Source: Gentiana macrophylla
Lineage: Eukaryota > Streptophyta > Magnoliopsida > Gentianales > Gentianaceae
Length of the DNA stretch: 64,000 bases
Assembly (NCBI GenBank): GCA_026214975.1
Contig: CM047814.1
Location: forward strand, 20,793,541 to 20,857,540
Reading direction: 5' to 3'
Shown: in pieces, positions 45,195-56,184 of the stretch
Layout: every line of letters begins with the position of its first letter
Position numbering within the stretch: position 1 is the first letter of the stretch
Program-made: the position numbers and the translations under genes
The notes under the pieces: generated by a model
Told to the model about the DNA's origin: nothing
Seen by the model: only the letters and a program-made list of their open reading frames with translations
Database searches by the model: none

Positions 45195-45997
45195 TGATGC
45201 TGCCAGAAAGTGGGCTTACCCACGTGGCACCTCTTTGGTGGCTCAACACTTGACTCAGAGAGAGAGAGAGAGACCACATTTGACTCCCTAGCGACGAGCC
45301 TAAGGGGGCCTGTCTACCCGTTTCATCACCAGCAACCCTCGTTTGTCCGACTGTCTCTGGGTCGGGTGTTCTCGGCCTCTAATAGTCTGAGAGGGATCGT
45401 ACGCCGAACTTTCGCTAGGCAGCAGGTCGGCCAGTGTCGATCATATCGATCGGGCTAGGTCCTTAGACTTGTACGATTCCGCGGCAGTGGGAGCCCGGCC
45501 ATCGTCCCCGACCTCTGTGGGCCGGCTCCGCCAATCTAATACATTCCGCTCGAGTCGGCCAGAGCCTGCTCTTAATCTTATTCTTCACATGCATAATAAC
45601 CAAATGACTATAAGAGAATCTTGAGCCATAAAGGCTCCAATCCTTCTCACTTAATACGTATATTTGAATACCATAATTATCCCCTGAAATCAAGGAGATT
45701 TACTAAACAAAATCTTTTCCTTAGGGGACTCGTTGATCATTGTCCATCCTAGACACGCCACACGCAAACCCTAGGGCGTAAGCCCCTCTATATAAACTAT
45801 CCCTAAGGAACTACAGAGACTTGATTCCAATTGAACCATTGGATACGTAGGCAACTTGAGAAGCGACATCTCGAGTGCAGTCTAAAACAGCTCAAATCAC
45901 CCCCTCCATCATCGTTTTTCTGTGTTCTTGAAGCATCCTTAGGTTGTAATCAAGGAAACGTGCCTAGAAGATTACCCTGACGATTTTTGGATCATCA
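45195..45997 (+). repeat. 3' LTR of gypsy element, 803 bp, full length
   Basis: It keeps the 155-bp segment missing from the 5' LTR, including CCTCTATATAAACTATCCC (about 45787-45805), the likely promoter. Then come CTACAGAGACTTGATTCC and GGATACGTAGGCAACTTGAG. The same order (TATA, ACTACA-GACTTGATTCC, GGATACGTAGGCA) occurs in the LTR at 17518 on minus. Confidence 0.92.
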
Positions 45998-46041
45998 GTA
46001 GGAATAGCCAGAAGGGCCGACTTGACAATAATTAGTATTTA

Positions 46042-46384
46042 AAACTCATCATACAAAACTGTACAATATTGTTGGTCACTCAACATGTTCTACCGTCGCA
46101 TTCACATACCGATGTATCAATACCGTCTCACAGAATTGGTTTTATAAAAATCGGTTTAAAAATTAAAAAATCGAATTTTTAAAGTCGATTCTCACGCTAC
46201 ATATACGAAAATTCGGTTTTTTAAATCAAGATCAGTTTAATAAAATTGATGCTACTTTGAATCAAGATCAGTTTAATAAAATTGATGCTACTTTGATTCA
46301 TAAGTAACGTGGTGAGAGGATAAGTTCATTGGGTGCAAATAAATGCCAAATTTCAAAAATAAATAAATAAATAAATACCCTCGT
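46042..46384. other. Intergenic, nothing recognised
   Basis: Host sequence between the LINE target duplication and the second hAT. It contains a near-exact direct repeat of GATCAGTTTAATAAAATTGA (46224 and 46265) and several AATCGGTTTT/AAAACCGATT words. No coding frame. Confidence 0.5.
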
Positions 46385-47544
46385 CCCCTACCTAGGGCTG
46401 TAAACGAGCCGAACCCTACCGAACCCTGGTAGGGTTCGAGCTCGGCTCGAATTTTTCGAACCTAAGGTTCGGCTCGGCTCGAACTGATCGAACCTTAATT
46501 TAGCAAGGTTTGGCTCGGGTTCGAACTGAAATATTAGGAAACATGTTCGGTCCGGTTCGGCTCGAACATGCTCGAACATGTTCGGCTCGAACTGGAACCA
46601 AATTTCCAGAAAACCAGATTTCCAAAAAAAAAATACATACATTATTGGGAGGATTACAATTTACAATTAGAAAATATCAAAATAAATATTGTCCAAATCG
46701 AAAATCACAACAAATCCAAGGTGCTTACTAAGTCCAACAATCCAAAATCACAATGATGCGTTACTCGTTCTGATACAACATGTGCTTACTAACTCTCCAA
46801 TGATCCAAAATAACAACGATTCAACGTTCAACAAGTCCAAAATAACAACACATGCGCAAGTAAATAAATGCATGTAAGCAAATGAAAGTTCAAGATAATC
46901 ATTCATGTGTTTTCCTTCTTTTTTGGTTGCTTTTCTTCGACTTTGGTGGATTGACACCGGCCTTTGCTAAGCCTAGGATTGTTAGCTTTGGATTGACTCC
47001 TTCCGGTTCGGATGAGGTTGAAACAGAGGAGGAGGAGGTGGAGCATGAGCAGCATCATCATCTAGGAATCAAGAATTATACACAGTTAGGCATGAAACTT
47101 AAATCCCTAATGAAAAAAAAAACCACAGATATGTATTCAGGAATATTTCCATATAAACCACAGCTCCTTAGAGCGAACCCAGAACAAAGAACCCCTTAAA
47201 TGCAATAAAACAAAACAAAGAAACTCATATAAAAGCTCCTTAAATGCAATAAAACAAAAGCAAAGACTAGCATGAGAAAGTAACATGGGCAGGAGCAAAG
47301 AACAAAAATAAGAGAGCAAAGAACAAAAATTAACTATATTACTGGTTTAAAATAATATTGCATGGGCTTCCTAGTAGCTGCATTTTGTTTGGCTTCTTTG
47401 ACATCAAGACAAAAATAGAGAGCTTGTCCACAAGAGTTGTAATTCCAGGGCAAAAACATGATTACGCTTAAAGAGATAGTGGGAAAACAAAACAGACAAC
47501 ACAACATCAGTTTTTATTCTACTACTGTAGTAGATAAACAGTAC

Positions 47545-47623
47545 CCTTGCACGAGTATCCGAGCTTCCAGCAGTGACAAATACAGTTCCACTGGCATTGA
47601 AAGCACAACAGAAGATCTGATGA
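47545..47623 (-). pseudogene. Captured exon of a BRWD/PHIP-like WD40-bromodomain gene
   Basis: On minus, between an AG (47625-47624) and a GT (47544-47543), the sequence encodes SHQIFCCAFNASGTVFVTAG followed by SSDTRAR. This resembles part of a WD40 repeat in plant bromodomain-WD40 proteins (BRWD/PHIP type), which as I recall have a SHQILCCAFNANGTVFVTG-like exon with LARVW next. Both splice-site dinucleotides are kept, as in genomic DNA captured by a transposon. One residue is inserted (TAGSSD for TGSSD) and Leu is replaced by Arg, so it is decaying. No neighbouring WD40 exon was found on either side. The parent gene assignment is from memory, not a search. Confidence 0.65.
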
Positions 47624-47898
47624 CTTTTGTTTATGCATACATCCATAAATAAAAGGCTCATATCTAAGTCCCGATTCCCGAATGCCGTTAAAAATATTAT
47701 GACTCTGCATTAGGTGTAACCGTGTAAGTGTATGTTCAATCACTGAAAATCTACAAAGCTACAACCAAACCAATTGATTTCTTTCACTTACTGATTTCAG
47801 AATGATACAGAGTTTAAAAAAAACAGAATTATTAAAAAAAACAGAATGATAAAAAAACAGAAAGTAGGATCATACATATTATTAATATACCACGCATC

Positions 47899-50216
47899 AA
47901 GCGGTGTTGATAGGATCTTTCATATCGTATTCATTTTCATGCTCCAATTCATCGGGATCATCATTCCCTGAAGAAAAAAAAAAGTAAGAAGCGAATATTA
48001 AAAACATTAAAAACTTGACAACATTATTACTAAATTTAATTTACTAAATTTAGGTAAACACTGGCCTCGTCTTTGAATGATCGATTTCATATAATTCCTT
48101 TATCCAATCTCCGGCACAAACTAAAACCTCAAGCTGTTTCCACTTTTCATGGAAGCTCTTCTTTTATCTATAACTCTACCTCCCGCATTGAAAGTAGATT
48201 CGAGGCAACCGTTGTGATTGGGATGGACAAAATATCATTTGCCATCTTGGATAACACTTTATACTTCGCCTCATTCGCTTTCCACCAAGTAAGGGCATCA
48301 AATTTACAAACATTTGGATAAACTTCTTCATCATGTCTGAGATCAAGATCGATTTTTGCTTCCCCTTTGATTTTGTTTTTGTCAAAAACTCATCAAACTT
48401 CCTTTTACGAATTGTGTCAGGGGGAGGTAGCTTGCAAGATGCACAATCACTAGGGGGAGGTTTCTCATCGCCATATACCGTAGCATACTGCTTATATAGT
48501 TCCTTGAATTTACCAAAAACATAAGATGCTTTCCCTCATGAATAGGAATATGATCATTAACGATTGTACTACATCCTCATCATCATCATCATCATCCTTG
48601 TCTACATCATCCTTCTGATTAGGGTACATTGATTCAAAAGCAAACTTGATCAACACCTTCTTATATCTTGGATCAAGAATTGAGCCAAAGCAAAGCAAAA
48701 GATCACACTCTTCCCAGTACTTATCATACTTCAAAGCCATTTTTTCAGCCATTTTCTGCGTGATATGTTTCTTCTTAGAGGATCTAAGCTGTTCATTGAT
48801 CAACTCCTTAATTCTAGATAACTCTAAAAGAAACAGATTCACCGTTGGATAATTGCTTCCAGAAATTAGGTTAGTAACATCCAAAAACACTTGAAGAAAG
48901 TCACACACCTCACTAACCTCATACCACTGACTCTCGGAAGGGCAATAATTGTTTGCAAAATTTTCATCATCCTCCCCAAACTTAGTAAAACACTGTCTAT
49001 ACTTATAAGCAATAGACAACATCACATAAGTGGAATTCCACCTAGTGTTATTGTCTAATACCAGCTTATTTGGGGGCAATTTCAAGTTCATCCTATGCTC
49101 ATTGAAGGAGATAAGTCTACTTTCCGAACCAAACAAATACTTGACTCCGTCTCTAACTTTTTCAATAACCTTCCCAATTTCTTTCAAACCGTCTCTAACC
49201 AATAGATTAATGATGTGTGCACAACATCTAACATGGAAAATTTTACCATCCAAAAAAAGATTTGAAGATATCGAATCATAATCACTTTTCAGTTTAGTTA
49301 TACACACATCATTTGTAGATGCATTATCAACCGTCACGGAGGCAACTTTCTGACTAATTCCAAATAGATTACACACCCTATGTACCTCTTTAGCCAATAC
49401 AACCCCACTATGAGGTGGAGGTACATTGACAAAAGAAATTACTCTCTTTTGCAAATTCCAATTTTTATCAATGAAGTGAGCTGTAATGACCATGTACCCT
49501 ATCTTTTGAACCACGACGACCAACAATCAAAGAGTCAAAGCGACCCTATCAACTTTCTTCAAAAAGACCCTTAAGCTTTTCCTTTTCCATATCATAAACT
49601 TTGAAGCATTCTTGTCTAACCATATACCCTCATGATCTTCTTTATAATAAGGAGTATATGATTTCAAGAATTCATTAAAAACCTTATGTTCTACAATGTT
49701 AAACGGGTATTCATGTGCTAATACCATGTGTGCAGCAAGTTTCATAGTGTTCTCGAAATTAAAGATAAAAGCAGAAACAGTACTGTCACCTTCTGAAAGA
49801 CCCTTCAACTGAGTTTGAATGAGATTAGAACTAGAATTCACCTTCGGGTTCAATATTTTGGTAAAGATTTTATTCCTTGCTGGACAAGAATCCTTCAAGT
49901 GCCTCATTAAATGAGTAGTAGTCTTGCCTTTCTGAACTGATAGTAATGCATTACAATGTTTGCATTTGTTCTTTGGACCTGTAGGTTGATTCACTACCTC
50001 GAAATGATCCCATACCATAGATCTTGTTTTTCCTGCGGTTGCATTGCCTTCATTGCCTTCAATTTCATCATTGTCTTTAGCAACTTCCTCATTCTCAGTC
50101 CCCTCTTTTTCAGATGGTTCAACTTCATCTAAATCCTCCTCTTCCCCCATTATTTCAATATCATTATTAATAGGGGTATCTGAAGAATCAACAAAAGAAT
50201 TAGTCATTATTCTCAC
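47899..50216 (-). pseudogene. hAT transposase, BED zinc finger to C-terminal dimerisation domain, broken
   Basis: Transposase of the 46393-51143 element. From the ATG at 50216: an acidic N-terminus, then the BED finger (SMVWDHFEVV, NKCKHCNALLS, THLMRHLKDSC). An in-frame TGA at 49527-49529 falls in the conserved TDCWSS region; a neighbouring frame reads DCWSSWF, implying two small indels. The frame then stays open to 48510 (GYMVITAHFIDKNWNLQKR, CCAHIINLLVRDGLKEI, TRWNSTYVML, LILDPRYKK-like region). The dimerisation domain is at about 48400-48085 (WWKANEAKYKVLSKMANDIL, SIPITTVAS) with a one-base deletion before the normally following FNAGGRVIDKRR. A small last exon (GNDDPDELEHENEYDMKDPI, ending with TGA at 47899) follows an AG acceptor. 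Confidence 0.88.
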
Positions 50217-50321
50217 TCTCTGTTTTTAAAAATCAAATATGACTCTATGCACTAAACACGTACTCTAGTCTCTGGTAAAAAAAAATACTCTCTGTTAAAA
50301 AAAAAAAACCTCTCTGTTCCA

Positions 50322-50324
<3 letters not shown>

Positions 50325-50388
<64 letters not shown>
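50325..50388. repeat. (TA)n microsatellite and poly-A tracts
   Basis: A TA run of about 30 units upstream of the hAT transposase, with an A24 tract at about 50490-50514 and another TA run at 50913-50941, all inside the hAT. Confidence 0.9.
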
Positions 50389-50390
<2 letters not shown>

Positions 50391-50909
50391 ATTCAACACT
50401 CTGTTTCGAAAATATGTGTATCATTGATTCATTGTACAACAACAAACTCTATCCAACAGCAACAAACTCTCTGATACCAAAAAATTTATTAAAAAAAAAA
50501 AAAAAAAAAAAAAACGGGACCTTGAGATAACGGGGGAGTCGGATTTAGATTAAAATCGGACATTGGTAGAGGGGATCAATCTGAGAATCAATTGATGATA
50601 TTTGTCACCTGTCAAAGAGAAAACGAAAAAAAAAATGTCGGTATGATTGATGAGTATACTGAATTACTGAGTATATGATTCACAACTATGTAATTAAACT
50701 ATACAACTTACGTGGGAAAGGAGGAGGAGGAGGACCAGAGCAAGAACTGAGGAAGAGGAGAGAGTCGACAGCAAAGATGAGCGATCGAAGAAGGAGGCAC
50801 AACGGCGGCGTCAATTGGAATTTGGAAACGGAGAGACGAGAGTGCTGAGAGTGAGACCGAATGTTCTAACTTCTAACCCTAATTTGATTTTGATTTCCTA
50901 TTTTAATTT

Positions 50910-50949
<40 letters not shown>

Positions 50950-51380
50950 ATATATTTATATATAGTTTTTTTTAAATATAAAATAGTTCGAGCCGAACGT
51001 GTTCGATACGGTTCGGCTCGATAGACGAATATCAAATACCTAACGTTCGCTCGGCGTTGAAGGTTGAATCGAACTTGAATCGAGCTTTTTTCGAGCCGAA
51101 TACAGCGAATCGAATCGAATACTGACGTTCATTTACAGCCCTACCCCTACCACAATGGCTTTACACAAAAACAAGAAAATGGTCTTTCATCCCGATTAGG
51201 AGAGGAGATTATTGTCTAGTATATCCACATGCATCAAAGTAACGGAATAGATGGTCTGGACCACGCAGTTTAAATTCAGTTTAAAAATAAAATGTTAAAA
51301 TTATGTCACATGGGTGTAGTCCGCGTATGGCGGGTGCACCCAATAGCCTCCCGATCAGGAGATATAGAAGGGCTCACATA

Positions 51381-51622
51381 TCCCCTGGATATGGCCTAGT
51401 GGTGGCGGCATGAGTGTGTAGTGCAGCCTGGACTATAAGTTGGAGGTCAGCAGTTCGATTCCCGTAATGGGGTTGATTTCCGATTGATAACACCATTCAG
51501 TACAGTGGTCGAAAAGACAACCCATGTTGGAGCTATTAGGTTACCTGATTAACCTCTCCTCATTTTTCTGTGGGATCGGAGGAAAGGGGACTCTTAATGG
51601 TAGGGTTTACCATTTTTTAGGG
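51381..51622 (+). mobile_element. tRNA-derived SINE
   Basis: The 11-bp target duplication gggctcacata (51370-51380, 51623-51633) flanks a 242-bp body. It has an RNA polymerase III A box TGGCCTAGTGG (51392-51402) and a B box AGTTCGATTCC (51452-51462) about 50 bases apart, as in a tRNA promoter. The rest of the body is non-tRNA and ends in CCATTTTTTAGGG. The lack of an anticodon-stem fold and the presence of a long tail and duplication make it a SINE, not a tRNA gene. Confidence 0.9.
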
Positions 51623-51633
51623 GGGCTCACATA

Positions 51634-53571
51634 AGGACAAAAAGAAGTACTGTATACTACTATACAACAGGAAGAAAACATTTAACCTGGCCTGACAGTA
51701 AATTTTATTTTAAAAACTATTCATTGCATCGTTAACAGTAAATTACTATATTTCTTACAAGTCACTAAATGTATTGGTCAATGACATACAATGTTTTCTA
51801 AATTATTACATTAACATTTACTTTTTATTATATTTAAGACAAAAATATTGTAATAAAGTTAATCAAAACTGAAAAATAAATTTGACACTATAAATTCGAC
51901 ACATTTTGTTGGAGAGATAATAGTTTGATAGTAGTGTTTGTTAACATCATTTATCACTTAATTTGAAAATCATAAAACCTAGTTGAATTCATCATATGTG
52001 TTTGTTAATTGTTTTCAACAACCATACACTCGGTTAAATGAGTATAATTTGGGTTGGTTTTTTATTTAAGTTATCCGCTACTTTGTTCAACCCTAATTCT
52101 TGAATGGTAAACACATTTAATTTAATGAATAAATATTCATATGAATGTGCGAGGTTATTCGATCGACGTTATGGCGCTTTAAATAGAGAAGCTGCATCAC
52201 GTGGAACATCCCTGAACCACACGAGTTTCGTCCTCAATAGGGAATTGCATACGTAGCATGAAGCGTGTGGTCAGGATGTTCTTGCGTATGCATTTCTATC
52301 TATCAGCCTCCTCGCATCGTAATAACCCGAACGTGCAAAGAGTGATCGGCTTCATGGGTACGTCACGACTTTCTCGATAAGATCTTCGTTCTTGACAGTT
52401 TAGTTGTTGATATGTTTCTTTTAAATTCTTTCTTTTTCTTTTTTTTTGGTGTACATGCGTTGCATTTGTTTGTGTCCGACGGTATTCCGGCTTTCTCTTT
52501 GTATATATTTTCCGACGTAACATGAGTATGACTCGACTTCATACTCTTGGTTGTGTCCGACGGTATTCCGGCTTTCTCTTTGTATATATTTTCTGGCATA
52601 ACATGAGTATGACTCGACTTCATACACTTGGCACTCGAAAGTCTACTTCGGATCTTTCTCAGCAAATGGGGCCGAGTGGGCTTAGCCCAATGTTGGGCCT
52701 TTTGTTCAAGAAGACTACCTTTTCCTAGTGCTGGTCACCTTCAGTTCAACAAGATGATGCAGGTCGTCCTATGTTTTTTTGCAAAGTGATCAGCACGAGA
52801 TGTCTCCCAGCTCATACATGTTGCATGTTCACTTCGGCGCCCTTGGTTTCTTTGCTCATAGCAGATCGTCATCGACCTCAGATATCATAAATGGGCAGTT
52901 CGGCCATATTAGCATATATTACCCACTATGGTAACTGACATAATAATGGCTCCGTGATTTCTGCATCATTATGACACGAGCTACAAATCGCTCAATGATC
53001 TGATCTCAGTCATCTTTATCATAGACGTCAAAGCTTTAAATCCTACAACAGAGTCTTATAAAACAGTGTCATTATTCGCAAAATCAGAACTACATTTTAG
53101 TTTGATCTAAAACACCGTAGTTAATCACTTTGGCTCAAGTAGTAATCATCTTCAAATCCACTAAATTATTAGTTGAGTTATTTTCTTAAACCTCAATTAC
53201 TGGAGTCAAAACCTGATTTCTAAACCCACAATTTTTTGCATCGTCACGACGTTAGACCGGATACTTTAAGAAAATCTTTCAATCTTTTTGAAGGATTTAA
53301 GGAAAAAAGGCAAATAGTAAAAGAAGTAGGAAACCCTGGAAATAGGGGAGTCTCGAAATAGAGAGGGGGAGAGGGTGTGGAGTGTCGTCGCAATCTCAGT
53401 GGTAGTAGTAATGCAGTCCTAGCTATCAATCTCCTCTAATTTAATGCATGCAATCATAACGTCTTGGGTCTTACTACACGCTAAACATAATCCACATAAC
53501 AAAAAAATAATGGTAAACTTGACCCAAAGCATAATGATATAATTGGGGTATCATTGGGGTAATTCTGTCGT
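51634..53571. other. Intergenic, no gene recognised
   Basis: AT-rich sequence without recognisable coding regions. The minus-strand frame at 53429-53244 (61 codons, MIARTALLLPLRLRRHS..., Arg/Leu/Ser-rich, no acidic residue near the start) has mitochondrial-presequence-like composition but no known match and no continuation; probably chance. A tandem duplication lies at 52465-52636. The rest holds nothing I can name. Confidence 0.4.
52465..52636. repeat. About 84-bp tandem duplication
   Basis: GTGTCCGACGGTATTCCGGC ... TTTTCYGRCRTAACATGAGT ... ACTCGACTTCATAC occurs twice, at about 52470 and 52554, with few differences. Confidence 0.9.
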
Positions 53572-53670
53572 AGAGTCTTCTTATTACATTCAACCGTTGA
53601 ATTTGTGACGTTTATAAACAAACAAAACACTGGGCAATCATTCGACGGTCCGTTCTAAAAGGGATTCTCT
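53572..53670. mobile_element. Fold-back MITE-like element, copy 1
   Basis: The arms AGAGTCTTCTTATTACATTC and, inward from the right, AGAGAATCCCTTTTAGAACG are inverted repeats. It is preceded by GGGGTAATTCTG, which recurs near the other copies. The core word CGACGGTCCGTTCTA is shared with copies 2 and 3. Confidence 0.65.
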
Positions 53671-54170
53671 ATGTAAAAATTTCTCATATAATTGTAAGAC
53701 GTAATGTACTGTTTTTATCATTCATATATTTCATATCATATGTAACTCCACATATGGAAGCTATGGAAAAGGAAAAATTGTATTTTTGTTTTTTTTTTTT
53801 TTTTGAACAGCTATTGGATTAATACTCTCTAGCAAGGGACTAGAGAGCAAAGAAGGAGGTACAAGTTACAGTTTGCTGACAAATTACAGAAATACAGAAA
53901 ACCAAAAAACCATCTCAGCAGAATTACAACAGAAAAACAATAGCAACAGAGTCGAAAAAACTAATAATGCTTAAAATGCAGTAGCAAAATGACCAAGGTC
54001 ATGGATTAATCCGCATTCCATCCAAGAAGAGGATTTGATGACCATGTGTACCAATCGCGAATCGATTTTGACGATTTTCCAGAAAGCCACAGATACGAGG
54101 TTTGTTGAATATTCGATAGAAGCCGAGTAATGTCAAATTTGGCCGATTCAAAGATAATGTTGTGATATAG

Positions 54171-54286
54171 GGATTCTCTATTAGAACGTATCGTCGGATT
54201 ACTATAATGTGTAGAAAAAAAACAATACTGTTTTGTTTGTTTGTACACGTGACAGTAATCTGATGGTCCGTTCTAATAGAGATTCC
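54171..54286. mobile_element. Fold-back MITE-like element, copy 2
   Basis: Arms GGATTCTCTATTAGAACG and, inward from the right, GGAATCTCTATTAGAACGG. Both are followed by a (G/C)ATC-GATTACT-T block and ACGTGT/ATGTGT words. The best-preserved copy, almost a full palindrome around an A/T-rich loop. Confidence 0.8.
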
Positions 54287-54352
54287 ATACAACAGAATTA
54301 CCAATGAAAAAATGGTGTTAACATGTGTTTATGGGGTAATTAATTGTGTTAT

Positions 54353-54471
54353 AGAGATTTCTTATTAGAATGTAGTGTCAGGTAACTGTCATGTGTAAAA
54401 ACAAACAAAACTGTTTGATTTTTCTTTTTTTATGACAGTTATCCGACTGTCCGTTCTAATAAAGAGTCTCT
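54353..54471. mobile_element. Fold-back MITE-like element, copy 3
   Basis: Arms AGAGATTTCTTATTAGAATG and, inward from the right, AGAGACTCTTTATTAGAACG. Then GTGTCAGGTAACTGTCATG pairs with a GGATAACTGTCATA block. It is preceded by GGGGTAATTAATTGTG. Confidence 0.75.
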
Positions 54472-55684
54472 GCATCAAAAAAATTCGTGTTTATGATACA
54501 CATGTGTATATCGTTGGTGACGTTGTACTATCTCAAATGTTTTAGTATTTCACATTATTATCCATTTTATAAAGAATACCAAACATCGTTTATTATATTT
54601 TATTTATCATAACATAATATTAATCCATCTACGTTTATATTTTCATGTTTTAAATAGGTGCTTTTTATTGAATTTGTATTTAAGGGGTTTTTATGGAATA
54701 TTAATTCACCCACAAGAACATGTTTGACCGGAATTATGAATCTTTTTGTTGAAAGAAACAATTGAGAAAAGATTTTATGGGATTCGTTAATTAAGATAAG
54801 ATAAGTTACTAAAAAGATATGATTTCATTATCCGCTCAAAAAAAAAAAAAATATATATATATATATATATTTGATTTCATTGAAGTTTCGATTAATACCG
54901 ATAATATATTAATGAGTTGCTTGAATAACTGATTAACACGTATAAATAGATGCAGTGTGTGTTGTGATTAAAAAAAAAAAAAATGAGAGGAGCAGCAGGG
55001 AAGCCGAATGAAAGAAAGAAGAGAGATGAGAGGGTTAACATGCTAGTTTCACATATTTGTCTATATATGTGATCATGAAGAAACTCACCATATAGGTCTT
55101 TGGACCTCTTCGTGTAATCAATTCGAAAGGCACATAAAGGTTATCAATAATCCATCACATGTCATATCTGGAAAGGTAAAAATCCGAACGTTTATGTTTT
55201 CTAATTCGGTTTGTTTTTAGGGTTCGTAGATCGTGATTCGTAGTTTTAACATCAAAGTGTGTTTCTTCGTAAGGATGTGTCAAGTTGTTGTTTAATCATC
55301 AAAAATATCGTAGAATCAACAAGTTTTAAGGTAAGGGGATTTTCTTATCAAATATGTTCCGTTTTCGGTTTAAAGGTTTTGACTTTATTGTTGTCTTCCG
55401 TAAAATTAGCACAAATTGACCATTATTGTGTGTTTTTGGGTAATTGTTGAACATGATACCGAACATGGACTCAGTGATGTTGCGTCAGCGAGCTGAGAAG
55501 TCCGGTGAATCCATGTTTTGGGATTTTATGTGCTCGTTAAGTATGTTTGTAGCTCAAGTACATTTTATTTAATATATTATGCGGATTGTTTTCGGTACTT
55601 AAGTTGTATATACAAGTAGTGGTTGGTATTATGGTGTTTCCATGGACCCTTGTATGATCACATATGTTAGAATATGCCTTGAAC

Positions 55685-55882
55685 CAGAGGCGGATCTATG
55701 TGGCAAGGGAGTCACGTGACCCCACTGGGATCCGAATTTTTTTTTAGTATTAAAACAATGTAGTTTTGTTGTTAAAAATATAGTTTTAGGCTCAGTGACC
55801 CCGCTGGAACAAATTTTTGGATTAGAAATATAGTTTTACAGTCCGATTAACCCACTGGATAAAATTCATGGATCCGTCCCTG
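55685..55882. mobile_element. hAT MITE, 198 bp
   Basis: The left end is CAGAGGCGGATCTATG and the right end, inward, CAGGGACGGATCCATGAAT, both CAG-GGCGGA-type hAT termini. The 8-bp target duplication ccttgaac / acttgaac has one mismatch. The interior has repeated GTGACCCC-CTGG and ATATAGTTTTA words. Non-coding. Confidence 0.88.
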
Positions 55883-56184
55883 ACTTGAACATGAACTTAA
55901 TTATGTGCTTCATGTGATTCTATGTGCTTTATATGCTCCTAGATAAATTTTTTTTTTTAGAAAAGCTCCTAGATAATATTGATGAGGTGCATTTACTTAC
56001 CCGCGACGTATTAGAAGAATACTACGACCGACCCACAGATTGACTTGGATGTATGACTAGTGTTCATTACCCATGTTGCAGCTCAATGTATTAAAAGAAT
56101 ACCGCGATCTTAGGTGTCACGTGAGATGTTGGTTAGTCATATTACTTAAGTTGTGTCATGGCATCCATTGTGGGTTTTCACCAT

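Larger units (their letters stand above)
37680..45997 (+). mobile_element. Tat-lineage Ty3/gypsy element lacking recognisable RT/RNase H/integrase, with antisense ORF
   Basis: The LTRs are 37680-38327 and 45195-45997, with an exact 5-bp target duplication gtagg (37675-37679, 45998-46002). The site after the 5' LTR is TTGGCGCTAGAAGTAGG. Order: gag (from 38410), protease (to 41334), a 66-bp tandem array (42021-42560), then an antisense ORF (44780-42977). No RT, RNase H or integrase was found. An antisense ORF near the 3' LTR is a known trait of some Tat/Retand-type elements. The gag holds stops and an 859-bp hAT MITE, and the 5' LTR has lost its TATA region, so this copy is inactive. Confidence 0.9.
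35982..46023 (-). mobile_element. 5'-truncated L1-type LINE, split by a gypsy element
   Basis: An identical 18-bp target duplication, gacaataattagtattta, lies at 35964-35981 and 46024-46041, with a short poly-T (poly-A on minus) at the left edge, as expected for a minus-strand LINE. LINE sequence is 35982-37679 plus the last 21 bases 46003-46023; between them sits the gypsy element 37680-45997 with its own 5-bp duplication. Only the end of the RT ORF, the zf-RVT domain and RNase H remain, so the insert was 5'-truncated to about 1.7 kb when it landed. Confidence 0.9.
46393..51143 (-). mobile_element. hAT transposon, 4.75 kb, BED-finger transposase, with host exon capture
   Basis: The left end is TAGGGCTGTAAACGAGCC. 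The right end inward is TAGGGCTGTAAATGAACG. The exact 8-bp target duplication cccctacc lies at 46385-46392 and 51144-51151. GAACC/GGTTCG subterminal repeats flank both ends (46400-46590 and 50985-51120). The transposase runs on minus from 50216. Between its last exon and the left end lies a piece of a host WD40 gene (47545-47623). The transposase has in-frame lesions, so the copy is probably inactive, but termini and duplication are pristine, pointing to a fairly recent insertion. Confidence 0.95.

Noticed and set aside
46882..47199. 105-codon plus frame as a gene
   Set aside because: It lies within the hAT opposite its transcribed strand, with an EEEE-HHH low-complexity core and no family match.
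51385..51470. tRNA gene
   Set aside because: A and B boxes are present but there is no full cloverleaf, and the unit has a long tail and 11-bp target duplication: a SINE.
53244..53429. 61-codon minus frame with presequence-like composition
   Set aside because: No match, no following exon and no promoter evidence; kept only as a remark under the intergenic entry.
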